From positions 2,604,001-2,668,000 of the forward strand of contig JAFREQ010000076.1 of NCBI GenBank assembly GCA_025331565.1: a stretch of DNA of 64,000 nucleotides. The letters run 5' to 3'. Position 1 is the first letter of the stretch. Each line of letters opens with the position of its first letter. The notes beneath the pieces are model-generated. The model saw only the letters and a list, made by a program, of their open reading frames with translations. It did no database searches and was not told where the DNA came from. Made by a program: the position numbers and the translations under genes. Origin of the DNA: Holacanthus passer (taxonomy: Eukaryota > Chordata > Actinopteri > Pomacanthidae). Positions 38,230-51,600 of the stretch are shown piece by piece.

Positions 38230-39215
38230 TTAATGTGTCTGCAGTTCCAACTGTAGAAAATTACCATATCTCTCCAGCAGAGGCAGCTTCCTCAGACTGT
38301 AAAAACTGTGATGTAGGTAATCTTGACCTATATCTTCTTCATCTAAGTACCTCCGTAATCTGTCATTATTCTTCTTTATCAATACTTCAATGTCCATTTT
38401 TTGCTGCTGATATAATTTTGTATGGCACAGGTTCCACCCCAGCCTCGGCCCTGACTTGTCTTCATTCTGCCTTTGATACTTTCCATTTTTCCACTCATTA
38501 ATCACAGACTAGTTTTAAATGCAGAAATGACCAAGTACATGGTATTGTCCACCTCCACTTCCACCTCCACCATTGACTCTGACTATCCTACCATTAAAAC
38601 TTTAAATGTCACCCACATTACTCATGCTGAGTTATACAAATGCTTACAATTTGCTTTGACAGCAAGATTCATATTCAACATTGGCCTCAAAAATGAAAAA
38701 TCAGTCAAGGCTTTCTGGAATTGAAGGATGTCTGTCTTCTTCCAGTTGTAAAGCTATTGTGCAGTCAACCTTCATGTCTGGGGACATGGAGATATATGGA
38801 GATATTCTGTATTTTCATGCTGCCCCATTGACACTTGAGCAAATTCTGTGTGCCATTCCATGTTATTCATTTATAAAGGTCTAATGTTGAAGCTTCCAAA
38901 CTACCTCTCACTTAAATCTAGTAACTGCAGGACTCAATCCAGTAACTACTTAACCTTAGATACCCCTTATGTACACACTAATGTTGGCAGAACTGGCTTC
39001 AGGTGAAATGAATCAGAAGCTTTTTATCAGATGTTTTTTGTGATTCTTGTAACTGTGATTCTTTTATTAATTCCTTGATTGCTGTGTTGTTTCTGTTTGC
39101 TAATTGTGTTTTTGTGAATGTTTCTTGTCTCTTTTTCTTGTCTCTGGGTCTCCTTTGGAAAATCTTAATCTCAATGAGACTGCCTGATTAACTCTAATAA
39201 TAAAAGTGCTAGTGC
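38230..39215 (+). mobile_element. 5'-truncated, decayed LINE (L2/Rex1-like), reverse transcriptase C-terminus and 3' UTR
   Basis: Plus-strand frames with shifts give the order typical of fish L2/CR1-clade LINEs: the catalytic box region FAADIILYG near 38397-38424 (the FADD box has lost its first Asp), then LVLNAEMTKYMV near 38510-38545, then SSSCKAIVQSTFMS and YGDILYFHA near 38737-38822, then LPNYLSLKS further on. The 3' end has the usual CTCTGGGTCTCC and ATCTTAATCTCAATGAGAC, then AATAATAAAAG. Stops and frameshifts show that it is dead. Copies like this are usual between genes. Confidence 0.75.
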
Positions 39216-39439
39216 TCCTATTATTGGAAACTACTGGGCCTCATTCCTGCGGTGCGTCATGTTTTGTGGATTAAGGAATAATTTTATTTGGAATTTGCAC
39301 AATGTAAACAGAATATAAACTGAAATAATACAGGCATCTACATTTAGATTGTGACTTTAGCAAAGGAAACATTATCTGGGTGAGTTTCCCTCCGGGTTGT
39401 TTTCAAGTGACACGGGAAGTGTACCCAGGCAAGGCCGTC

Positions 39440-39453
39440 GTTGCCATGGCAAC
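39440..39453. promoter_or_regulatory. Perfect palindromic X-box (RFX site) upstream of lrrc49
   Basis: GTTGCCATGGCAAC fits the RFX consensus GTNRCC-N(0-3)-RGYAAC with two perfect half sites. It lies 197 bases before the lrrc49 ATG. RFX2/RFX3 drive ciliary genes through such sites, and LRRC49 is a subunit of the polyglutamylase that modifies axonemal and centriolar tubulin. Confidence 0.75.
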
Positions 39454-39649
39454 AGCGCTTGTCTCCAGGGGAGGTTTTAGCGCCTGAAGTAAAGATGAAT
39501 ATCGGGTTTAGATCAACAAACACAAGCTCTAAAATAACTTTACCGTAGCAAATAAGTATGTTTTTTAAATATTCGTGACTTTTGTAATAGAGATTTCTTT
39601 CAACGTCAATTGTTAGTTTTATCTGTTAACTTTAGCAAAGGTTAGCTCA

Positions 39650-42600
39650 ATGGAGCCGGACAGCAAAACGATGCGGCCTCAGAAACACACCAGCGACAGA
39701 TGGGTGTTTCTCACGCCCGTGGTAAGCACCACTTTTAATTGACTTTTACCATTGCTTCACAGTTTAAAGAACTATTAAAAGTTTACGCTTCAAAGTTAGT
39801 AGCCTAGCTATTTGTTAACGTTTAACTTTAAGGACTGTGTGTCTTTAATGCAACATAGTTGATGTATTGGTAAACTACTTTTGCAGGTCAACAGTTGCAA
39901 GTTGCACCTTACAACAGTCAAATCACCAGTGCCAGAGGGGGTCCAGAGGATGGTGAGTAAAGAGCACACTGAAAGACAAGCTATGTTTACTTTCCAATGA
40001 TTCACAGTTTTTCATATTTACCACTTTGCAGACTGATTCTCAAGATCTTGTAAGAGAAAAATACATGAATTCCACCCAAACAATCAATCATTCTCACCCA
40101 GGTAAGCTTGACCCAGTCCACTCACTCACACACTCACTCGTCCAAGAGCCCAGGAGGTTTTTGTGTTATTCACCACTTCATTGTATATTCATAAGGTATG
40201 TAAATAATCTTGTGGACTGTTTGCACTCTTTGTCTCACTGTGCCATACCCTCTGTAGAAAACAGGCTGTATGCATGCAGCCAGAGAGGACTTGTTCAGAC
40301 ACCTCCAGTGCCATCATTTGCCAGTAACTCTACATATTCTTCTGCACATAATCAAGTGCCACTCGTGGGTGGTGGTTTGGATGCAGTTTCACATGCTGCA
40401 CAAGAAACTAGAGACAAATCGAGGAGACCAACCCACAGTGCAGGGACCACTCACTACCGTAATGCATTAAACCTGCCAAAGCCTGCTGGTAAATATGGAA
40501 ACATCACTTGGCAAATATTATTTAATTGGGAAACTGGTTTTATTGATGATTTTTAGATTTAGAGTTTGTACTCTCTCTATATATAAAACATAAAATTTTA
40601 TGCAATGCACTGTGATGTTTTGTGTATCTTGAACTGTGTGTAATGTCCATGTCAGGTGCTTCTGGAGGACATAAGTACAGCTCAGTCCCTAGTTTTCCCT
40701 TCACTCAATTGCCTTGTGACAGTTTTGCATCCGCTTTTCAACGACTCGACTTGGACAGGTACCTCAGGTCTCTTTTATTATTTTATGATATATGATATAT
40801 CTGTGTAGATATCACCTGTAAACTGGACATGTGATTGAAATGTCATTTGTCAGGGGCGTTCTGTGTATCTTTACTTGCAGTGTACTGTTATTTTTTGTTG
40901 GTTTTATGAACTCAGTCTGTTTTAGTTTCTAGTGGAAATAAGACGACTTTCACCTAAAATGGCAAGTGCTCCCGACTGCCACTAGGGGGCAGCAAAGTCC
41001 CTTAAATTGCCCACCCATTGTCCCCCACAGATAGATGTTTGCTGTCAAAGAGCTACTTCACTGGTGGCAGAGCAGATATAAGTCAATCAATATTTATAGA
41101 ATATAGAATAGAATAATATAGAATACTAAATCAGTCATTTGCATCGCCAGGTTACATAACTGGAAGGTGAAATGCAGTTGTTATTTCATGAAAATTAAGT
41201 GCTGCTCTGTAATCATCCATATAAAGCCTAAATTGTGCTAATTTAATTTTCAGGCGTTGTCTGGATGAGTGCCCCCAGCTGGGCATTATGGATGGACTAC
41301 AGTTTCTCAACCTTCAGCATAATCTAATCACAATGATTCAGCATCTGGCACATCTTCAACAGCTTGTTTTCCTGAACTTGTATGACAATCACATCTCTGA
41401 CATGACTGGCATTGAGGCTCTAAGCTCCCTTAGGATCCTTATGCTGGGGAAAAACAGGTTGGTTGTCATGAGTGGATTCACAAGAAAACAAACATGAGAA
41501 TATGTCAGATTTGTCTGAACTGCCTCTGTTACACAGATAGTATTGTGCAGTTCCTATTTCTGGTAGTACAACACAAGATTTGGAGCAGACAATAGTGTAT
41601 AGACATCAGATTGTTCTTTAATCTTACATTTTGAGATTTCTGGTTTAATGTAATACATCATAAAATTTACAAGATGGTCAGTTGTATCCTGATGTAGTGT
41701 TGCTCATAGTTTATTCAAGACATCCTGTTGTTTGCATGCAACATTTATACATTATGTACAATAGCTGCTACATGGTAAGATTCAGAGATGAGTGTTTTCC
41801 AACATTTACCGCGTTTCATCGAAAAAACATGAATTTTGATGTTGGTCATTATTGTTTCAAAAGTCAGCAGGAGGAAGATTCAAGTCACAAATCACTGTGA
41901 AAGACATGAAGATCTTACAGACAAACTTTGGCATTTGTTTCACTTTCTGTCACTCTTTTTGTCTTTTTAAACCTGCTTCCAGAGCCATGTATGGCTCTTG
42001 AAAAGTAAAGAACACCACTGATTTAGCTTTTGATCTGTATTTTTCAAGAGACTACAGCCTTTCATCTTTACTTGTAATCTCATCAAAATCCACATGGACA
42101 GTCCTGAACAATATGTCACTGTACACCACAGTATGTTCGGCTCCCTCTGTAACCTCTTTATACACTTGTTGACCAGTCGGCTGTCCTCCGCTTGGTATCT
42201 GTTCAATAGAACTCCCCCCACCACACAGGCACACAAACCTATTTTCTTATGATTTTCCTGAACACTTATGGTTGGCTGCAAATGGTACATCTAAGAATGA
42301 GCAAAATGTGTTATTGATTGTTGACCTACACTGTGACAAATTGTATTTCATGTACTATTTATGTCACTTCTTCTTGATACTTCCCAGAATCCGCAAGATA
42401 TGCTGCCTGGAAAACCTGTCCAAACTGAATATCCTGGATTTACATGACAATCAGGTACTGTTCCTTCACTATCCTCCCACCTACAAGCATGTCTAGTTCA
42501 CTTCTGCTGCCAACACTGTAACTGGAGATCATGATTTTCAGCTGCAAAGTTCAGGAGAAGTGGATTGTCTCTCCCACGTCCTCTACACTGTGGCTAACTA

Positions 42601-45600
42601 GTGGCGTGCTATCCGGGATGCAGCTCTCGAAACGCTAGAGTCAAACAGACACGATAGCAGGAGGCCAGGCGTGACAATTCATGTCCTCATGCTCATTCTT
42701 GACCCTCCATGTTATTGTCCACTGGCCTATAAAATTAGGTCTATTCAGTGCGGACATTAGAGCTGAATTGTCTCCTTGTTACTAAAATCTTTTAAATAGT
42801 GCGCTTCTATTTGTGTCCTAAACAGTATTAAGGACAAATAGGTCTAGCATTCCGTCTCTGTTTGATATTGCAATTATTTAATTCAGAAATCTGATGGGTG
42901 TTATGATCATCCTTTTACCTACCTCACTGTTTGGAGACTTAACTTTAGCATTTGTTATAGTTCCCAGCACTATTAGAGAACAAAGCATTAAAAAACATCA
43001 GAACACAGAAGCTCTTGTCAAAGGTCTACTCCCACATCCATTTCCTCAGTGACCCAAGCATAATTTATTCAACAGACACAACTGTTTCTATGTTTTCAGT
43101 GTTGGGAATGGTTATGAGCTGTAGCAGTTTATGCTGTTCCTCAATTAATTCAAGTCCAAATCTATTATTAGGAGCTGTTTGTTCAGACTCCACAATAGAG
43201 TGTGGCTCTCTGATCTTAAAAGCCTGTGAAATTGGCTGACGTCAGATGAGGATTTTAGCAGCTCCTGGATAGGGAAGATAGAATAGAAAGGCTTCCCTTG
43301 GTCAAATTAGTGTATTGCCAGCTTGCCGCCTACGCCCCTCCTCAGAGAGCTACTCCAGAGCCCTGGTAGGACTCCCTCTCTCTCTGATGTTGGCTGCTCC
43401 TTGCATGAGCAGGCGTCCCAATTACTATTCAATGACTGTTACAGTGTTTTGTTATTTTTCCTGAGAGAGGATAGTTTGTTGCTTCAAGCTCTGTCCACTC
43501 GTTGTTTCCTAAATCCATCTCTATAGTTATGATGACGATGATAATATGACGATTGAATGGTGAGTGACTTTAGAATGGACTAATAAAGAGAAGTGAGCTG
43601 TCCTTGTTCGTAATAAGAGCACATTGTGTTCAGAGGTAGCCTTTTGTTGGCAGGCGCCAATTGAGGAGCAGATGATAAATCTATTATTCTGACCGGGACA
43701 GGTTGCTTTTCACTCACTGAATTCAAAGCCCCCTGTTTTGTGCACTTCAATAACTGTTCACTCACCTTCACTCAACATTTTCCAAACTCACCAGAGACCT
43801 GACCACCCAAATGTAATGTGAATTGCTGCACAATGACAATACAAGATAATGAAGTGAGTGAAGTCAGCGAGGGAATCATTGGATGAATGAATTAAAATAA
43901 TGTTGAAGTCATGGTAATTCTACCCAGTCAGGTTGTCGTTTAGGAGCTATTGGCCGTAGAACACTGATTGCTTGTCCTCTTTCCTTTTGTGTGCACGCTT
44001 TAACCACAAGCAGTACATCATTGTCATCCTTTCTTCCTCCTATCCTCTAGCATGGAGGCTCACATCACTCCCAGCCTATCCTTTTACCCATATATTTCTG
44101 TAACAGGATGTTGTTGCATTTCCAGTTTGCTGGAACTATTCAAAAGGAGATATTCTCTGTGGGAGCGTGCATCCAACCCACATTTGGTCTCAGTGACAAA
44201 GTGTTGGGGTTTACAATGTCACCTGACATTGTTGGATAACCAATCTTTAGTTAGGCAGTGGTGTTTTCCACTTGAGCAATTACTCTTGATTACTCTCAGA
44301 AGACAATGCCCTACAGGGTACAAAGAAAAAACTATCACAGTTAGAGAGGCTGGTTAAGCTCATGTTCATGGTAGAAATGATATCCCTCCTATAAATCAAG
44401 ATGATGATTTTGATTAAGTTTGACTAAATCTGTCACGTGTGGTAAGCATAGTACTCTGGGTTTGGCTGAAGCTGGAACACAGACTCTCCTGCAAGCATGC
44501 ACTAGACTTTGCTATCATAAATAACACCAGTAAGACAAGATTATTGGTGTTATCTTCTTTAACAGCACCATGTTGAAGAATAAAAAACTTTAAGATTAGT
44601 GCACTGTTTTCAAGGAACATGCCAAGAGCTGATGTTACTATCTCCCCTTCTTGGAATGTCCCTCTTAACCATTGCTCTCAGTGCTTCAGACAAGAACAGG
44701 CCTTTGTCCTGTCTGTCCTATTTTATTCACATTTAGTGTTCACATTAAGTGTTTGCTTCTAATGTGAAACGAATATTATAGACAGACATATTTTACACTC
44801 TCACATCCATGTCTTTCTTCCATATCTCAAGTCCTTAGTAAAATGAAATCGTACGTAAGAATCATCTTAGCATTCTGGATGCCTAACCTACGCCAGTGGA
44901 AAGCACCTAATTCATGGTGTGTAACACAAGATCCTCAAATATTTATAAATGAATCTATCAAAACCTGCTCTCATGTATGTAGAGACGCTATGTCTGTGTG
45001 TCGACAGAGGTCTGATATGCCGACACCTTCCTCGCTTAGGTCAGGGATGCCCCAGTCTGGACCTGAGATAATGTTAACCTTGTGAGAGTGTTTCTTTCCT
45101 GTTTGGGCAAAGAGTGGTTTTTTTTCTCACCTTAATTTATTCAGGGAAGGTTCACTGAGCATGTGGCTGTTTTCCATCCATTTACTGCTTTACATTCATG
45201 CATTTAACTTCCAGAAACCTGTCACAAGCCTGCCTCTCTAACCTTTTAGGTGCCATTGTCTTGTTAGTGTGAGATGATTGTGTGTTGACTGAAAGTATTC
45301 ATGTCAGCTGTGACTCCACAATGCAGCTATTGTAAAGGCCTTTGAATGCAGCCTAATGATCTCACTCTGCTCATCCATCACCACCAGACTGCTTAATGAT
45401 AATGTTTTGGGTGGACTTGATGCACTTAGTTTATAATCATTGTCTTTTAACAATGCTGTCACCTGCACACCCACTGTCAGTACACTGGGATAAAAAAGTC
45501 AGAGGCAGCACTGAAAAATGAAGCTACTATGCACGTATCTCTATTATAACGAGTTCCTATCTGAAATCTGTTAAACAAGAAATACATCGACTGCAATTAA

Positions 45601-48600
45601 TCTAAAATTCTGTGTGCTGAGTGCTGACTCGAGCAAGAAGGAAAGCACATATTACTTCTTATGTTACAGCGGTTCCCTGTAGGTTTGTGCATTGATTTTA
45701 GAATTGTATTATTTTTTCCATGTATGAACCCCTGAGATCATAGACCATCTGGGAGTGCCATACTAACTAATCCAACAATGAGAAATGTTTGCAGAGCCTG
45801 CTTTCCAAAACAGTTATCTTGGAAAATGATAGCAGTTTATGTTTAAAGCCATCTTTTACTTTTCTTTATCTATATTTCAATTTTAACAACTTTTCACTAT
45901 TTATTTCTTAGCTAAATGTCTATTCCAGTTGACCTATTTAACATTTGATCCTTGGGTATTGTATTTTGACAGAATCTTTGAGCCCCTGCTGCCCTTTTAA
46001 CCCCGTCCTCACATGTACAGTGTGCACTACAGGGGGCAGACACATCATTCTCAGGGTAACAGCCACCAGGAATTCTTCTGAAGTATTGTAAGTGTCATTG
46101 ACAGGGGCCCCTTAGTATTCTCTCCCAGAGAGACGCAGGGACAGAACTGGGTATCATTTCACAATTGACTGACCCTCAAATACTTTTTTGTTGTTAGGGT
46201 TTGGTAGGTCAAACAGTTTGATGTGACTGACTGCATATCAAGTCATTCAGGATGTTCACAAGTGATACAGATTGTTGCTGTGGTTCACGCTTCACTCCGG
46301 TACATGAGAGAAATAGAAACATTTTGATTTTAGTGACATTTAGGTACAGCCTGAGACATTGCAAAGAAAATGGAGCACATTGCCTTTTGGCTTTCTTGTA
46401 CCCCAAAAACATTTAACTGTGTATAGGATAAAGAATTCTAAATAGATGTGAACCATCTGATGATTTTTGAATTTCTTGATTTGAATGTGAGAGTGTGCGC
46501 TGAAAAGGAACAATTCCAAGTGTATTACGCTTTGTTAACACTGCCTCCCTTTGTGTCTCTCTACAAGCACAACGGGATTATTTAAATTGCTGTTTTACAT
46601 AATATTGTGTTATCCATCTTTGTCTCACTGTGCTTTCATACAGATCTGCAGGATAGAAAACCTGTCTCACCTGAGTGAGCTACGAGTGTTGAACCTGGCA
46701 GGAAACAACATCTCCAGAGTGGAAAAACTGCAGGGCCTGGACTGTTTGACTGAACTCAACGTACGACACAACTGCATCTCTGTGGTGGTGAGGGGCCTCT
46801 TTCCCATTTAGCGACTGCTTAAAGCATTTTATTCACTGCATGCACACTATTCTACTTCATATAAAGGAAAGGCACCAACTGTTCACAGTGAGCACAATCT
46901 TATTTTCAACAAAGGCTGAAGTTTCTTCCCTCGCCCTTTGTGGGGCTTCTATTTTCTTCTATGTAAGAAGGAGTTAGAAATATTATAAACACGTGTTACA
47001 CGATATCCCAGTAAGTAGTAGTAGTAATTAAGATAGTTTCAGGGTACAGTAGATGCAGACTTGAGAATCTTTGTCTTGGTTGCTGCAGTAGTAAGATTTA
47101 AATAGTTTTTTGCACCCTGAGGTCTAACCATGTGCTTTAAGGGAGCTGTATGGTGATCTGTACACCATATAATAATGCATCATACACTTGTATTGACGAG
47201 TGGTGAAGCTCCTGCAGCTGCCAGTGATAAATTCACTGTATTTCTTTCTGCATTTTGATGAACAGTCATGCACCCTGACAACTATGCTGTAGAAAAATGT
47301 TCCTCGTAGGATAAAAGTGCTAGTAGCGATCTTTATCTTTCACCTTCATGTCACTCCTTTGGACCAAGTCCTTTGGATGGTTGACTGTTTCCTCTGTTAT
47401 GGGATCACATGTAGCAGTTTTTACTGTCACAAAATAACAAACAGAGAAATTACATCAATAGAATCTTTGTAAGAAAGTCTTTGGTGAAATGTATCTTGAT
47501 GGTGTTACCTAGGGAGACGTAGCTTATTATCCACAACCTCCCACCAACTTTCTGGCGCGGTGAAAGAGAAACTGGATATTCTAAACACGGACATTCACTC
47601 CCCTTGGTTTCTATAGTTTTAATCTGATAAACAGAACAGTGCATGCCAAAACAGGCCCCTTCATTTGTATGCAAATCCCCTAAGCCCTTTCCTGCCTTTT
47701 GGGATAGAAAATACAAATGCAATCCAACATTGTGTTGTGTGAAACCTCTTCCCATCACTCACCCTGTCGTCTGCCTGCAAGTTCTGATCGAGAACCACTT
47801 CCAGTCCTAATTATCAGATGTGCAGTGTTTTATTTGATACACAGGAGAGAAAAATGCTACCCCTCAGCAGATTCTCCAGTCTCTGTCATTAGTGGTGTTT
47901 GCTGCCAAGTGCTTGTATCAGGCGCAAAGTAAATAACCTTCCTCCAGGTGTCCAGGTTTTTCCTTTCATTCATGGCAGATGGAAAGTGGAATTTTGGACT
48001 AGAAAAAAATGCTGTAAGCAACTTTTAAGTTTAAGACTTAGTTTAGTAGTTTAGTATGTAAGCATTATGCTGTATGTTACATATGTCTACTTTATCTTTG
48101 AATGAATAATTTGGGAAAAGTGTAGGCTTTAAGATAATTAGTGTTTAGGTCATTCTTTCATGCATCTAAACACATTTTGGTAACTCATTTCATCTGTTTT
48201 GTTGTTGTAAATTCTAGCGCAGTTGATTTGCACATTCTACTACATATTTAGAGAGCACGTTCTCAAAGTTTTGATGACTGAGTGCCAATTTAAAGAGCCA
48301 GTATATGACTGAGGGCTGCACAGGAAAATCAATGACCATGTTGTAGGATTTGTGATTGGTCTCATAGTAGCATTCAACCAACATGAAATTCTTTGAGCAG
48401 CGAATTCACCTGTTTGCAGATAAGGCAGATCACTTCATCTGCCCCTCGAAGTCTGATGAAGTAAGAGTTGATCCATTTTTCCTGAAACCTCCTTTTCTCC
48501 TCAACCGTATAGTCTTTGTGGTGGCTTTTCCATCTCACTTTCACGTTAAGCTGCCAAATTGTCCACTGAAATCACTGACTTTAGCTAACAGCACTAGCAT

Positions 48601-51600
48601 TGATGGCAACACTAGCAAGGTGCTACTCTCTCTCGCCATTCTACCAATAGCTTTCTACAAGTTGTCATTCCTAACCTGACAGACACTTGTCAGGAGGGTG
48701 CAGGTTGATGCAGTGGCTGTGTATTATATTAAATGTAAGCTTTTGAGAGTGAAAGTATTGAAATGAACTGCAGATAATTACAATATAAAGCATGCATTTC
48801 ATGTCACATTCGGGACCACAACAAATGTTTCTGCAGGCCACCATTGGCCCACGGCCTGCACTCTGCACTGTGGTCTAAAGCTTACATCACAATAACTGAT
48901 AACACAGCAGTGATTCAGCATGTAATCATTTAATAAAACCTTGGCTGTTTACACTTCCTCTCAGGTGGGTCTTTCCATTGAGAAATCCTGTGGCAGTCAT
49001 TAAGTGATGCATTTTACATTTTTGGCAGCAGGAACAGTGATTTGTTTGGAAGAGCTGGGTAGTCAGCATTAGCTTTGCTAAAACAGACAAAGCAAAAAGG
49101 CATCACCCAGAGGCAGACTGGCTTTATGGATTAGCAGGAGTTTTTCCAACAGGCTTGTCTTCTTGTGGGGCCAGTAATGAGTCAAGCATCATTACAATTG
49201 AAAATGAAAAAATAAAAGTTCAATGCTGTTAGGTAGCTCTGCTGTGGATTAGTCATCTCTAGTCTCTGTTTGTGTTCCCTTTTCCTGAATCCATAATTTC
49301 CACTCTGCTAATATGACATAAGTCTAACTTTTATAAACGTTTGAAATTTGCAACTGAGGGATCTAATAAATTGAAATTCTGTCTCAAAGCGCTATGGAAA
49401 ATGTTTAAGTTTAAGGGCAAAGAGCATAGAAAAACTGTCATCCGGCAGGTGAGCCGATGAAGCCAAAGAAACGAGAGGCTGTTGGAAACCCAGCCACAGG
49501 AGACGCTGCAGCTCAGGAACAGAGATCCACCACATTACAAGAACTGGGTACTGCTGCAGCTCAGGAACTGGTGACAGCCCCTGTCTAGGACCCAGGAATG
49601 GGTGTCGGCTGGGCTGCCAAGTGGGGACCTCACAGGGCTGGTGGCAGCTCTGCGCACTGAGGCAGAGATGTTCAGCAGGCGAGTCGGTGGCACTGGGCAG
49701 ACGAGTCCCTTCAAAGGCTGACTGCTGGACATCAGGGTGGCTCCTCAGTTGTATCATGGGGTTCAGGGAATACAGGATCAGGACCAACATGTAGGTGGCT
49801 AACTGGTTCAGGAGAGGCAAGCAGTGGACTTGCCAGCACAGGACTGGATGGCTGCTGACTCACGAACGGTTAGCATGCTTGTGAGTAGCAGACTAGAAGC
49901 TTTAAGGGGGTTAGCAATTCGGATGCTAGCCAAGGCCAAGATGCAGACTGAAAGCTAGCAGGCTGGGGTGAAGGCTGGAGGGTAGTATGTTGGAAAGGCA
50001 CCAACTGTTCACAGTGAGCCTGGGAAGCAGGCTGAGGTGCAGAGGTGTTGAGGAAGTCTGTGGCCCACAGAAGTAAAGAGTACCTCAGCCAAGGCTTAGA
50101 GGGCACTTCCCTGTGTCCCACAGTCAGAGCTGCCTCTCTGTGTTTACCTTCTTTCAAAATTATTTGAGGCACAGGAAGATTGAAATCAGATCATAAAGTT
50201 CATCAGTGAAAGCGTTTGCTGGGTCCATGGCTGTCCAGTTTGTACTATCATGCTCGTACAAGCAGGGTAACAAAACAACAAGCGAATGGATCCAAATGCA
50301 GACTTCAGAGACAGAGCTGGTGCTGTTAAATAATTCATTCAAACACAAAAAGGCACAAAGCTTATGGGATGGTGAGGCAGGCAGGGGTCAAAACCAGACA
50401 AGACAGTTCAAACAGACAGACAAATCCAACAGGGAGCAGGCAAGAATCAAAATCCAATAACACGCAAGGTCCAGGGAAAAAAATAAAACAAAAGACCAAA
50501 AAACTGTAAATACTAACAGTACAATAGAACAACGTACAAAGATGAACTGGCAAAGAGAGAGGGGAACACATAAACTACATGCAAATAAAACAGGCAATGA
50601 CTAAATGACATGAAACAAAGAAAAACACAACCTAGGAGCAGGGCAGGATATGACAATTAAGAAGCAAGCTACATTTTCAACTGAAAATCCAAACTATTGA
50701 TAGATTAGATTTCTGTGCAGTGGAGTGCAAAAACAACACGGCGAGGCACACTTAACACCAGCTTGTGGTTTCAACGTGTGTATGCACACAGTGCACAGCG
50801 TCTGCTATTCTAGTGCACAATAACTGGGGCCAGATGTGTGTCAGCCAAGCTCACACCTCAAGTCCGTGCTATTCAAAGAGCAGCCACAAAACAGCTTACA
50901 GTCCTCACCCCATCAGCATCCACAAATACCTGTGTGTTTGTTTGAGCATTGAGCTTTTGTGCTCTTTTGTGGTGTAGTTTTGCATGCAACAGAGACAGCG
51001 GTGATGATTGGTGGCTCTGCGTTTGTGGAGTAATGCCTCTGCCTGAGCTCAGTATGAGTGTGAAAAATTAAGACACGCAAACTGTCAGTGAGAAGAGGGT
51101 GGAGTCGCAATAAGGAGGTGAAGGCACAGGCAAACACACATACAGTAAATACACACCCGCAGGCATACCAGCACACATGCACACACAGCAACGCAGCTGT
51201 ACCCGACCTCACGTCAGATCCCGTCAGCTGATTGGTTCTGATCAATCAGATTTTTTTGAAAAAAAGACCATGTTGGTGGGCAATTGCTATGCAGCACATC
51301 AGCTCAGTGATGACATCATTGTGTCTGAGACAGGGCTGCTATATTTAGTCTCAGACAGCATGCACTGGCTGCCGCTTCACCAGCATCCATACAGGGACTG
51401 GCACAGGCAGAGACTGTGGGAGTGTGGTGGAGGGTCAGACTCAGCTAGCACTGGATAGCATGACTTGCAGTTTTCTAAAAGAAAGAAAGCGCCTGTGTTG
51501 CTGAGGTGCACGGTAAAACATTGCACAACCAATATAACAAAAATCCCTGCCCATTCTTAGTCTCAATGCAATTAATGTTTTTTCAATGTGTTCAATATGC

